Shown here piece by piece: positions 37,922-48,565 of a DNA stretch of 64,000 nt (positions within the stretch are counted from its first letter, which is position 1; each line of letters begins with the position of its first letter). The position numbers were made by a program, and so were the translations under genes. Below the pieces are notes generated by a model. That model was given only the letters and a program-made list of their open reading frames with translations. It had not been told where the DNA came from and did not search any database. The DNA comes from Erpobdella octoculata. Taxonomy: Eukaryota > Annelida > Clitellata > Hirudinida > Erpobdellidae. The stretch covers positions 13,285,765 through 13,349,764 of the forward strand of contig OZ022243.1 in assembly GCA_963978895.1 (NCBI GenBank), in the 5' to 3' direction.

Positions 37922-38173
37922 TGTAGCGGAAACGAAGGTACGATGTAAAAACTACACGTAAAGCTACAATCAAGATTTATTTGAAATCACCAGACGAAAA
38001 CAAACGATGTACACGATGTCCTAACTGTAGTGGAAAAACCAAGAATAAACAAAGAGCAACATGAATATAACACTAAAATAGATAAAATAATAAATGATAA
38101 AATAACACTTATAATATAATAATAATAATTAATAATATATTATACTAATTATAATCATATATAAAATCCTACA
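37922..38173 (-). repeat. 5' LTR of the Gypsy element
   Basis: 252 bp, TGTAGCGG...ATCCTACA, near-identical to the 3' LTR. The flanking ACAT at 38174-38177 matches the duplication at 26734-26737. Confidence 0.93.
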
Positions 38174-38525
38174 ACATACCCGGTTGGGATTTTAACAGAT
38201 TTTTGACAGCCCTAAATTTAATAAAATATTTATTTTAATTCTTGAGAAGGCCAAAAAGGCCCCACTTTTTGGAAAATGGTCTTTTTGGAACATGAATATA
38301 ACACTAAATAGATAAAATAATAAAATAATAAATGATAAAATAACACTTATAATATAATAATAATAATTAATAATATATTATACTAATTATAATAATATAT
38401 AAAATCCTACAACATACCCGGTTGGGATTTTAACAGATTTTTGACAGCCCTAAATTTAATAAAATATTTATTTTAATTCTTGAGAAGGCCAAAAAGGCCC
38501 CACTTTTTGGAAAATGGTCTCAGGG
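38058..38525. repeat. Tandem duplication across the LTR/flank junction
   Basis: AACATGAATATAACACTAAA through GGAAAATGGTCT occurs at 38058-38288 and 38289-38523. Each copy contains the last part of the LTR plus the same flank (CATACCCGGTTGGGATTTTA). The duplication therefore postdates the Gypsy insertion. Confidence 0.9.
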
Positions 38526-38562
38526 GGAGCGGCCGCTCCCCCTGGCTACGCCACTGGTACGG
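38526..38562. repeat. Probable transposon tip
   Basis: CCCCCTGGCTACGCCACTGG resembles widespread hAT termini (CAGTGGCGTAGCCAGG in reverse). The opposite end was not found. Confidence 0.4.
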
Positions 38563-38794
38563 CACCCTCAAAACCTACTCATCTCCGATATACCTATTCT
38601 ATATATATGATCGTTGCTTAGACAGGCTATGAATATCGCAGTTCTTTTTTCTTTCGCTCTTTATTGAGATCTGTCGCAGTTTCATAATTCTTCCATTGAG
38701 CTTTAAACCTTCTCCAATTGATTGCAATGTTCCCAACAGTCGTTAGTGGGAGTGGCAAAGGAATATGCGTCGCGGCCATTTCTTTTCTTTTTTT

Positions 38795-39375
38795 ACCAAT
38801 GCTTTTATTAACTCGTCGTCTCTGTTTCTCTGTCTGTCTGTTTCTCTGTCTGTTTCAAATCTTGCAATCAATTTTTGAGTCACTTCCTGATGATAGATTT
38901 TTTTCAAACTTTGCATACATGCTCAAAATAGAAGACAATGCAATATTCAATTATTAGTTTTACAATAAGTCAATTAATTTAGTTAATTTTCTTGAGGGTT
39001 ATATCGAGGGGTTTCTTGAGGGTTTTCTTGACCACAAAACGCTAACCGACTGGCAGACTATTTTACCAAGTTAACACACTCACTGACCGCGATTCTCAAG
39101 CGTGTACGAAATTTTCATGAAAATAGTTGAGATATTTAAATTCGATGCTTTTTGATGATATTTTTATTATTATTACCAATGCTTTTATTAACTCGTCGTC
39201 TCTGTTTCTCTGTCTGTCTGTTTGTTTCTCTGTCTGTTTCAAATCTTGCAATCAATTTTTGAGTCACTTCCTGATAATAGATTTTTTTCAAATTTTGCAT
39301 ACATGCTCAAAATAGAAGACAATGCAATATTCAATTATTAGTTTTACAATAAGTCAAGTAATTTAGTTAATTTCA
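38795..39375. repeat. Duplicated 200-bp segment with TCTG repeats
   Basis: ACCAATGCTTTTATTAACTC through AATAAGTCAA occurs at about 38797 and 39176, 379 bp apart. It includes TCTCTGTCTGTCTGTTTCTC. The rest of 38.56-39.65 kb holds nothing recognisable. Confidence 0.85.
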
Positions 39376-39682
39376 ATTAATTTCGATATAATTAAGATAT
39401 TTCGATTTTAATATAAAATAAAAGAGTAATATAAGAAAAAATTGATTGCAAAATTTGTGTTTTAATTACATATAAGAGCATTGGTTTTAAAAATTCGTTT
39501 TTAATTTACTTGTTTCGGTTACAAATGTACTTCTCGAGACGCAAGTTCAGTTTCTGACGACTTCTGACACCATATTATGTTATTCGGAGGTTTAACGTTA
39601 GTTTATTTTTAAACAAATACGAACCGGCAAGAAGTTACTACGAAATCTGGTTATCTATGGCGTCGCTCAACATGCCTCGCCT

Positions 39683-39724
39683 CACTGATCTCTATAATAT
39701 AATATAATATTATAGAGATCAGTG
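39683..39724. mobile_element. Likely P-like excision footprint, 42-bp palindrome
   Basis: 17 bp of the P-like left terminus (CACTGATCTCTATAATA), 8 bp of filler (TAATATAA), then the exact 17-bp reverse complement. Flanks GCCTCGCC (one base away) and GCCTAGCC form an imperfect 8-bp duplication. Two termini cut to equal length with the target duplication kept is the pattern left by P transposase, whose cuts are 17 nt staggered in Drosophila. Confidence 0.65.
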
Positions 39725-39739
39725 GCCTAGCCTCCATTT

Positions 39740-40625
39740 CATAGACATATAAAACATAGATTAGATACGTCACAGTGATGACAAACATTCTGAAAACAAA
39801 CAATAACCAGGATAAAATATTTGCAATGTTATACGCGAACTTTAAAATTAAGTAATTGTTCGGGGCTTGATATTTTTTGGTACGGCTTGTTAGCAGCGTT
39901 CTAAAATCCAAAATTTTTTCATATAATTCTTGCACATCCACATCACAACTGTAGGCTTCTCCAAATTTTTCACAACGCTCTTTTAAGTAGCTTGTTTTGG
40001 CTTTAAAACACAACCTTTCCATATCAAGAAGAAATCCAAAATTTTCATCAATTTCTTGTAAACGAACTCTTTTACTTTTTAATTCATTGAATAGACGATC
40101 GACAGCCCCTTTCATAACTCTTTCCATTTCTTTAGCTGATAAACCAGCATCTCTCGATGTTTCGCCATCCATTCTTTTCTTTCTTCTTTGACGTCTTTCA
40201 AATTCAATGTCCCATTCATTGCAAATTCGAATTCTTTTTCATCATTAACATAATTTTGGAGAACTTTTAAATTTAAAGTTGCTTCATGAAAGTTCATTTT
40301 AGGGTCCTGCAACCTCTTTTGAACGCGGTCAGGGCCGTCGAGAGGGGGGTTGCCGCCCTGCCCCCCCGTTTGTTTTAGGGCCCACCACAGCTGGGAATTG
40401 AGCTTGAGCTGCTGGGCCTTTGATGAGCCTAAAATAATGCCCGCTTAAAAGATAGTACAGGGCAATATTTTAAACTAAAGTATTTTTGACGGGCTATCTC
40501 TAGTACAATAATAATATTAATAATAATAATACAACTAAGAGGCCCACCAAAAAAAAATTGACCCGGACCCCGTTCATCCTCTCGACGGGCCAGAACGCGG
40601 TCAATACGAATTAAGATCTTGTTTC
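39740..40625 (-). pseudogene. hAT-like transposase C-terminal fragment
   Basis: Minus-strand pieces read IDRVQKRLQDPKMNFHEATL (about 40620-40260, interrupted by an insertion), then MAKHREM, AVDRLFNELKSKRVRLQEID and ENFGFLLDMERLCFKA. These resemble the helical region of ZMYM1-type/TTF-finger hAT transposases. A frameshift near 40150 separates them, and the dimerisation domain expected downstream is not recognisable. Confidence 0.5.
40330..40593. mobile_element. Short hAT-like element inside the hAT pseudogene
   Basis: Tips CAGGGCCGTCGAGAGG and CTGGCCCGTCGAGAGG (opposite strand). AACGCGGT flanks it at 40322-40329 and 40594-40601. Removing it rejoins the transposase-like frame around it. Confidence 0.75.
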
Positions 40626-40977
40626 AAAACCATAGTAACGTTAGAAAGTCATATGTTAATATTCTATTATAGAGTTGCTTTGCGTCGCTTTTAGTTTTAG
40701 CACAGAACCCGACACACGCTACTATTCCGCATTTCTTTTTTTCAAATACAAAATCAGTAATCACATTTGTATAGAGAAAGAGAGCAACCAGAGGCATAGA
40801 GGACATGCAGAAACAGACGAAAAACGAATGCGTGCTTTTTCCTACGCAGTTTTTATCTATAAAAATATTTTTTTATTTTCATTTGCGTATTTATACTCGT
40901 ACGCTAGGTGCTTTTTCACGCTCCTTCAGTTGGCGCCCATGGCATGTGCCATGCCTAGTTACGCCTCTGGTCACAAG

Positions 40978-41006
<29 letters not shown>
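40604..41006. other. No recognisable gene
   Basis: Mixed sequence ending in a short (TA)n tract (40984-41010). CATGCCTAGTTACGCCTCTG near 40950 resembles a worn transposon tip. Confidence 0.4.
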
Positions 41007-41010
<4 letters not shown>

Positions 41011-42338
41011 CTAGCAGTGCCCGTAGCGGCTTCGCTCGCATGAAATTTGAGAATTTGAACCATGCATACATAGTAGAGTACTGCACGGATCAATTTTTTA
41101 GGTCTCGGCTCGGCCCGTCGACAACTTGGCCCAACCCGTTTCAAAAACCGAAATTCCTGGCCCGGCCCGTCTAATATGGGCCCGGCCCGTTTTTACAGGC
41201 CTAGAAGTTCTATATACTTGATGAAAAACTTCGGCCCGTCCCACCTTGACTTCACGTTTAGCCTGAACACCCTAAAATCACTAAAATGTCTATATACTTG
41301 GTTAAAAATCTCGGCCCGTCCCACCTTGATTTAAGGTTTGGGCAGGGCCGTATGAAGACCCTAAAATAACGGCTTGGCCCGTCCGTCCGGTGATAAACTG
41401 AACTCATTTACTTTTAACCGGCACAAAACCTCAAATTACTATTTTTCACATCTGTAGCACTTACAATTTTTGAGTAGCAGTTATTTTAAAATCAAATAAC
41501 ATTTTTTCCACCTCACATTTGAGGTCCTGGAACTGGAAACCAAATTTTCAAAAAATGGTAAAACACGTATATCATTATTTCTGGAGTAGAAACCAAATAC
41601 TAATTTTTACTCCTGTAGCATCTACTGTTTTCGAGTAGCAGTTACATTAAAAACCAAATAACCTTATTTTCCACCCCACATTTGAGGTCCTGAAAACCAA
41701 ATTTAAAAAAAATGGTAAAACACGTATATCTTTATTTTTAGAATAGAAACTAAATAATAATTTTTACATCTGTGGTATTTACAGTTTTTGAGTAGCAGTT
41801 ACTTTAAAAAACAAATAACCCTATTTTCCACCCCACATTTGAAGTCCTGGAAACCAAATTTTCAAAAAATGCTAAAACACGTATTTCATTATTTTTGGAG
41901 TAGAAACTAAATACTAATTTTCACTCCTGTAGCATTCACAGTTTTTGAGTAGCAGCCACTTTAAAAACCAAATAACCCAATTTTCCAACCCACATTCGAG
42001 ATCCGGAAAACCGAATTTTCAAAAAATGGTGAAACACGTATCTTTTTATTTTTCAAAAAGAATCTATATACCAAATTTCAAAATCTCCTCATTTTTGGTT
42101 TTCGAGATATACATTGTTTTAGAAAAAAGTTTGTTTTCCAGTTTTTTCCCCTCAGGAGCAAAATTTTCAAAAATCCTTTCTTAGCGGATGTTTACGCTAT
42201 AAAAGTAATATAAGTTCCAAATTTCACGTTCCTAGGATGAGGCGTTTGAGCTCGGCGTTGATTATCAGTCAGTCATCTGTCAGTCAGTCAGTCAGTCAGT
42301 CAGTCAGTCAGTCAGTCAGTCAGTCAGTCAGGACATGT

Positions 42339-42345
<7 letters not shown>
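41007..42345 (+). repeat. Dispersed repeat, ACTAGCAGTGCCCGTAGC family, copy 3
   Basis: Same start, 165-bp sub-repeats and end as the copies at 5913 and 6749. It contains the CGGCCCGTC-rich block near 41073-41400, introduced by TAGAGTACTGCACGG, a hAT-like tip. The CAGT motif near its end is expanded to about 15 units (42268-42330), against 3 in the other copies. Confidence 0.87.

Positions 42346-42402
<57 letters not shown>
42345..42402. repeat. (TA)n microsatellite
   Basis: 58 bp of TA directly after the dispersed repeat. Confidence 0.98.
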
Positions 42403-42405
<3 letters not shown>

Positions 42406-42725
42406 GAGCAACTTCACGCGAACTGTTTCAGTTGAAATGGTTCAGCCGAGTGTGCCAAAGATCCAATTGTTTCAAAACACAGCAGTCTGTTTTTAATAGA
42501 ACACCTGTAATCACACAATTTTAAAACAATAAAAAACTTCCACCAGGCCAAACATACTCTTATATGCCAAAGATACATTTTATCGGCATGTAACAAGTAA
42601 CCTGAAACAGTCCCTAATTAGCATTTTATTACAAACTAGCACACAGAATAGTTTTAAGTGAGTTACATTTTCATATTAACTGGGAAAACCACAAATTAAG
42701 TTGCACAACATCATTTACAGTTCAC
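42403..42725 (-). other. Probable 3' UTR of the GPR107/108 gene
   Basis: Single-copy-looking sequence downstream of the stop. A minus-strand AATAAA lies near 42626-42631, about 100 bases after the stop, and could direct polyadenylation. Confidence 0.5.
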
Positions 42726-44164
42726 TTAATCCTGTTCTTCAGGATCTTCTTCACAACCTAGAATTGGCCTTTCCTGTTCTGAGACATTTTTTGGCTTGTA
42801 ATGTACTCTAGTAACCGTTTCTAATATACCAGACTTGGTAACTATTTCAATTTCGCTTTCCTCATCATCACTCAATGAGACTCGAAGGTATGGATTGTTG
42901 CTCGCTGGTCTAAACTTGTAACCTGTAGTGACAAAGAAGCTCAGCGTTGCCAGCTCGACAAGTAACTCGTCTAGCCAAATATACTGAAATGGAATTGTGT
43001 AATTCAGTAGTAAGATTATAACTCTGGTGAAGTAGATGTAGAAGACCACCATGATGTAAAAGTGACGAAATATTTTTAGCTTCTTGAGATTGATTGCAGC
43101 TTTGCCATCAACAGAGGATGCCTGTTGCAGGTGTCTTATAGACCAAACCACAGGAAACAAAATGGCACCACAACAAACTAAGTCAACAAGAATAAAAATG
43201 TGATACCAAATACTGTAAGTAGTCTGACCCTCTTCTGTCTCAAACAAAATGATGTGAGCAACATTGGTCAGAATCTGCAGGGGTATCACAATAGCAAAAA
43301 TCTTTTTTTCTTTTTCAGATAGTATGTGTTTAATGAATGTCCAACCAGCTCCGATTAGTATTATGGTAACGAACATAAGGATACCTTTCATTAAATAAAT
43401 TATATAGAACAATATTGCAAAAGCCTCCTCTTGTTCTCCATTTAATTCTATAAATCTATAATTTATGCCATGGAATAGAAGAGAGATGGATTTAATATAC
43501 ATGAGAGAAAGCATCAAGTAATGGATCTTAAAAACTTCTTCTTTGGATTTGCATAAAATAAAAAACCAGATACTCCCAAGAATAAGATAAACTAAAAAAA
43601 GTGAAAAGTAGAGAACAGGCAAAGGTATCTCCCCTAATGACAAATAACTACCAATGTTTTTTTCCTCCATGTACACAGACATGTTGACACCTTGCGGCTG
43701 GCAGTTGTGAAAGGTCAGAGTGTACAATCCAACCTCATTTGGGCATGTTATATTTACATAGAAATAAAATAAGAATGTTTTATTGTCCTCGCTCTGCATG
43801 GCAAAAGTAGTTGATCCATTGAAAATTTCATCAAAATTATGATTTGATGCACTGCTTTGGTTGGAAGTAGCTGTGAAATTATTGTTGATTGAGTGTGCTA
43901 AATGAGTTGAATTAATTGAAAGATTCTTCAGCTTGTCTCCATGTCTTTGTGTCTCCACAATTTTATTTTCAAAGTCAAGTTTGAATGTTACTATTCCGAC
44001 TCCAGGATCTAAGTAATCATTTAGTTTTTTGCAGAATTCAGAAGTTTTTTCATTTCCAGGTGGAAACATTTGACTCGTCCTCCTAAGAGTAACATCCAAT
44101 GTTAACCAATATTGAATCCTTTTCATGGGTTTCTTTAATTGACTCACATTCACAAAAAGAGAAC
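42726..44164 (-). CDS. GPR107: GPR107/GPR108-family seven-transmembrane protein, final exon
   Basis: One open exon of about 479 codons. It starts after the acceptor TTATTTATTGGCAG (phase 1) with SLFVNVSQLKKP, which aligns with the early luminal domain of GPR107. A luminal region with several N-glycosylation sites (NMS, NKT, NIT) is followed by YLSLGEIPLPVLYFSLF, the start of the first of seven membrane segments. Family signatures include FKIHYLMLSLMYIKSISLLF, GAGWTFIKHILSEKEKKIFA, GAILFPVVWSIRHLQ and TGYKFRPASNNPYL. The acidic tail (SDDEESEIE) ends near 42726. Members of this family sit in the Golgi/secretory pathway. The upstream exon(s), encoding signal peptide and about 25-40 residues, are not found in the window. 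The frame is intact, so the gene is probably functional. Confidence 0.93.
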
Positions 44165-44264
44165 CTGCCAATAAATAAAAAAAAAAGATCATTAGAAACT
44201 GCTGTAAAGTAGCTGAAGGTTCAGTTTTATTATTGCTTTTAAATGTTATCTAGGCCTCTACAAT

Positions 44265-44350
44265 TTCAATAGCTAATGTGGAGGCACTGGTATAAACCTG
44301 TAAATTGGAAGGTCTGAGGTACAAATCCTACCAATGTCACCAGCATCTAC
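44265..44350 (+). repeat. Possible tRNA-derived SINE head
   Basis: GTGGAGGCACTGGTATAAAC followed by GGTACAAATCCTACC resembles worn A and B boxes. The gene-proximal upstream sequence otherwise shows nothing clear. Confidence 0.35.
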
Positions 44351-44596
44351 AGCTGTGGAAAAAGTACTTTTAAGTTTAAGCCATCTGTATATATATAACA
44401 ATTTAAAAGTGATTTTTGATGCATTCTTTATTTAGCAGCATATTTAGCAGAAACCAATTTGTTAAAACTTTTTTCAAGCTCCCTGAAAAAACTTCGAATT
44501 CGAGGACTTGCAAACAACTGACCGCTATTCATGTTATATAACAACCAAATTATATAACAAAATCAAAGTTATAATCCAATATATAATATCACAGCC

Positions 44597-44647
<51 letters not shown>

Positions 44648-44648
<1 letters not shown>

Positions 44649-46020
44649 AAGGTCGTGCCGGTATGTTTTTTTTGCCGGGCCATAAACCGGTAGTACCGGT
44701 ACCAGTAAAATGTTGAAAGCCTAAAAATGGCTAGAAAGAGTGTTTGAAAGTGCATTAGTTTTATCGTTCGCGGTCGGTCAGTCAGCTTGAATTTTTATTT
44801 ATTAATTTTCAGACGGAAACAGCCCTGTGAAAAAAGATTAAAGACGTTTGTATGTGAGACTGCGTTTCAGTGTCAATGTACAGTACCAGAAAGCAGGAAT
44901 TGCAACATTTTAATTAATTATTTTAACTGTTTTGTAATTTATATCAAAATTTTGATCTGACTCGAACATATAAGCTTAGTGTAGTTTGTTTGTTCAACAT
45001 TCTGTGGGTCCCTTGAAGTTGAAAATGACTTTCCTTGGGAAAGCTCTTTATATATTGAACATTTTGCTTATTTAACATTCTACAGGTCCCTGGAAACCTA
45101 GCTTTCTTTCAATAATAAGGAATCAGTTTTTCATCATTAGCACTGGGACCATCATAAACTTTTATCACCATGTTATTTCTATACTAGCCTATCCGGCTTC
45201 ATGAACCGTGTTATGGTAGGTGCAAGCTTCACGTTTGCTGTTTGCATCGTGTTTTCAGCGCTTAGCATGGTAGAAAGCTCTTTATATATTGAACATTTTG
45301 CTTATTTAACATTCTACAGGTCCCTGTTTTGTAATTTATATCAAAATTTTGATCTGACTCGAACATATAAGCTTAGTGTAGTATGTTTGTTCAACATTCT
45401 GTGGGTCCCTTGAAGTTGTAAATGACTTTCCCTGGGAAAGCTCTTTATATATTGAACATTTTGCTTATTTAACATTCTACAGGTCCCTGGAAACCTAGCT
45501 TTCTTTCAATAATAAGGAATCAGTTTTTCATCATTAGAACTGGGACCATCATACACTTTTATCACCATGTTATTTCTATACTAGCCTATCCGGCTTCATG
45601 AACCGTGTTATGGTAGGTGCAAGCTTCACGTTTGCTGTTTGCATCGTGTTTTCAGCGCTTAGCGTGGTAGAAGTTGTCGCGATTCGCAACTTTTAAATCG
45701 TTATAACTCAACAAATATAAGTCGTACTTTAAATTTTTTTGCCTATTTGAGTTTTTATTCTCTACTCCTTTTCAAATAACTTTTTTAAATTTAAATTTTG
45801 AATTTCGTGCATCTGCCTAAGTTAGTGCTATGCTATCGTAAGAACCTTTGTTCGTAGCTGAAGTGTAGCAAACAATGGGCATACAGGTAAATTGCACTGC
45901 CCATCCTGTTGTGATGTGTTGAATGCCGATTGTTCAATACCGGTTCCGGCACCCTTCATGCTGGCGGAACCACTATTTGCCGGTATTACCGAAAACCGGC
46001 TGGTATACCAACACAGTCCT
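44648..46020. mobile_element. Possible non-autonomous hAT with internal duplication
   Basis: Both ends are rich in ACCGGTA/CCGGCA motifs. The tips TAAGGTCGTGCCGGTAT and, on the other strand, TAGGACTGTGTTGGTAT are similar. The flanks are (TA)n, so a TSD cannot be read. Confidence 0.45.
44938..45671. repeat. 387-bp tandem duplication
   Basis: TGTTTTGTAATTTATATCAA through GTTTTCAGCGCTTAGC starts at 44938 and 45325. The copies are nearly identical, so the duplication is recent. Confidence 0.92.
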
Positions 46021-46070
46021 AATATGTAAATATATATATATATATATATATAACATTCCGCTAAAATTTT

Positions 46071-46115
46071 AAGGGTTCTGAAGATGGCTTAGCCGAAACT
46101 GGCCAGTAAACCCTT
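46071..46115 (+). ncRNA. Hammerhead-ribozyme-like motif
   Basis: Stem I AAGGGUU (46071-46077) pairs fully with AACCCUU (46109-46115). The core CUGAAGA (46078-46084) fits CUGANGA. Stem II is GGC-UUA-GCC (46086-46094), GAA follows, and stem III is ACU-GGCC-AGU (46098-46107), with predicted cleavage after A46108. One extra U (46085) sits between core and stem II, which a textbook hammerhead lacks. Penelope-like elements are known to carry such motifs. Confidence 0.6.
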
Positions 46116-46248
46116 TGTATGTAATAAATGTTACAAATGTCTCAATTTGTCGAAAACAACCGAAAACGTTTTGAAGGGATTTTGAAAAAAGTTTTAAATG
46201 CCAAATGTGCTGCATTATTTAATGGAGCTTGCCACAAAGAATATATAA

Positions 46249-46250
<2 letters not shown>

Positions 46251-46339
<89 letters not shown>
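46251..46339. repeat. (TA)n microsatellite
   Basis: About 89 bp of TA. A short frame before it (46130-46245, ending GACHKEY) looks protein-like but is unassigned. Confidence 0.97.
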
Positions 46340-46344
<5 letters not shown>

Positions 46345-46379
46345 AATATGACCGAAAATAATACCTAAACTAAAAGACC

Positions 46380-47220
46380 AAGAGCGAGAGAACGTCTACG
46401 TAATGTAATGTTTGGGTTATTAATTAAATGAGAAAAAGGGGTGTTATGGTCACCATTACTAGTCAAAGCAAACAAATGAGGAATGTACAAAGTTCGACTG
46501 GTAGGAATCAGGGTGAGGGGCCGTCTCGGAGAAGAAGCAAGTTCACTATGACAGATTCTAGGAAGTAGGTAGGATGGCGAAGGGGAGAAACCATGACCAC
46601 AGTTCTGTATGGAGTATGTTGGCCTGGAATCGTGCTGATGGTCGGACGTAGACGAGAAGGACGTTCACTATGGTAGTTGTAAACACCAATTCGAGGAAGT
46701 AAGAAAGATGGTGAAATTGAGCAACGGGGACCAGTCGTGGGAACGAGGTCTTTGGCGGGAAACTTTCATAGTCTTTGGTGACAAGCACCTAGTGCAGAGG
46801 TCAGATGCAATAGATTTTCTGGGACACGCTGCATCGTGGTCGATGGAGGATGAAGAAGCGCAGGTAGGTAGATGAAAGAGAGAACCAGGACTGTACTGAG
46901 TTTCATTAGTTGGGATGGGGCATCGTGGAGAAGAACGTTAGCTATGGTAGTTATAAGCAACAATTCTAGGGTGTAAAATGGATGATGGAGAAGAACCAAG
47001 ATTATGGTCCTGAGAGCGAGATCTTTGGCGGGGAACCTTCACAGTCTCCAGTGACAAACTCTTAGTACAGAGTACAGATACACTAGATCGTATGGGACGT
47101 TCAAGTTTGTGGCCTACAGAGGGCAAAGAAACAACGGCAGGTGGAGAGCAAGGCAATGCATTAATCTTTAGAAGTAACCGGCACTTGACGCACGCTTCGC
47201 GCGCGTGATATTTTTTACAT
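46380..47220. repeat. Degenerate tandem block, about 285-bp period
   Basis: Sequences such as GTCTTTGGCGGGAAACTTTC, then GTGACAAGCACCTAGTGCAG (46750) recur in altered form at 47030. GAAGAACGTTAGCTATGGTA and GAAGCAAGTTCACTATGACA are another pair. Minus-strand frames exist but do not resemble a known protein. Confidence 0.5.
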
Positions 47221-47299
47221 ATTAATAGTAAAATTAGTTGCACTCAAATCGCACTCTAAGCTCAAAAACAACACCTATGCGCTATTATAGTAATAACTT

Positions 47300-47648
47300 T
47301 ACGAAACCTTGTTGCCGTAGACACGTGGGTTCGATTCCTAGTAGAGTCGTATAAATATTTGCGTTATTTGTGGTGACAGTTAGTCATCCTATTTGTAGGC
47401 TCTCGAAACATTTCAACGTAATGTTTCACTTCATAAAAAATTATCTATCTGGCAGCAGACTAGCTGTCGAGCCGAAGTAAGGAGTTCCGAGCCTATCATA
47501 GTCGTAGTCTAATGTTAAGTTGCTTCGAAAGACTGAGACTTCTAGCCATCATTTTTTGGTGATGGTCGGTGGCTCAGTTGGTAAGAGCGCTTGCATTTAG
47601 GCAAGGAGGTGTTGCCGTAGACACGTGGGTTCGATTCCTAGTAGAGTC

Positions 47649-47650
<2 letters not shown>
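47300..47650 (+). repeat. tRNA-like 298-bp family, plus-strand copy
   Basis: A partial head (GGTTCGATTCCTAGTAGAGTC at 47328), the complete body, and a complete head (A box TGGCTCAGTTGG, B box GGTTCGATTCC) end at a (TA)n tract at 47652. Same family as 8491-9342 in opposite orientation, again ending in TA repeats. Confidence 0.88.
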
Positions 47651-47714
<64 letters not shown>

Positions 47715-47725
47715 GGGAAGTGCAT

Positions 47726-48560
47726 TGTGACGGGATTCTGCTCGGGTATTGATGCCTGACGACGAAACAACTGACTTGAGACTAACAAGGTTTAAAATTT
47801 TATTAAGATAACACAAACGACAATTAATACACTAGTCGGACAGAGCTTCGCCTCTCAAAATCGCAAGAAGCAAGAGAACTTTAATTCCAATCGCAAATTT
47901 CCTTATATAGCCTAGCGCACGTGTCAATTTTAATTTACAAAATCCACCAATCCGAATACAGCCTTAATTCCACGTGACCGTTTGACTAACCCCACGTGAC
48001 CGTTTGACTAGCCCCACGTGACCGTTTGACACACAAAAGTTTACAAAGACAATATACATCAAAATCACCGCAACGAAGTAATAATATTAAACTAAACTCC
48101 TTTTCCAAACAGATAATTCGTTTTGTAATTTGATATACTAAAAAGTTTTACATTAGCAACGATACAAATGGCTAGAAACTACAATTAGTAAAAAGGAGTT
48201 ATGATAATTACTTAACGAGCCAATCACATCGCAGAACGAAAGCGCTTACGTCAGCACTCAACAAATTTACAAGAAAGTGTGCTTAAAATAAGTTACATTT
48301 CATGCTACAACTTATTTAATACTCATCCGAAATCGATAATATTAGGTATAAATAAAGGACTACACAACATCTATACAACGTACTAAAAATTAATAGGAAA
48401 GACGCTAGAATTCGAAGCACACTGAAAACGAGCAAGTTTGATTAATAAGTGAGCCGACGTTACCCGTCTAGTCGGCGTTTTTCATCGCGCTCTCCGGCTA
48501 GTTCGCGCAATAAAGTTATTTATTACAAAATTATAATCGACGATGGAGACAACCGTGACA
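47726..48560 (-). mobile_element. Solo LTR, 835 bp, exact 5-bp TSD
   Basis: Ends TGTGACGG...CCGTGACA. The TSD TGCAT lies at 47721-47725 and 48561-48565. The minus strand has an AATAAA near its 3' side, so the LTR is minus-oriented. No internal region remains, as expected after LTR-LTR recombination. Three tandem copies of CCACGTGACCGTTTGAC lie at about 47969-48032. Confidence 0.85.
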
Positions 48561-48565
48561 TGCAT

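Larger units (their letters stand above)
26738..38173 (-). mobile_element. Ty3/Gypsy LTR retrotransposon with multiple insertions
   Basis: Near-identical LTRs at both ends (TGTAGCGG...CCTACA), a 4-bp TSD ACAT (26734-26737 and 38174-38177), a polypurine tract and a primer-binding site. Minus-strand order is gag, protease, RT, RNase H, integrase. It is interrupted by a DNA transposon in the left LTR, a SINE fragment between protease and RT, and two MULEs in gag, one of which carries a hAT MITE. Frameshifts in integrase make it defective. No envelope-like frame is seen. Confidence 0.93.

Noticed and set aside
44648..46020. Confident hAT call
   Set aside because: Tips are only similar and the flanks are (TA)n, so a TSD cannot be verified; kept as a low-confidence feature.
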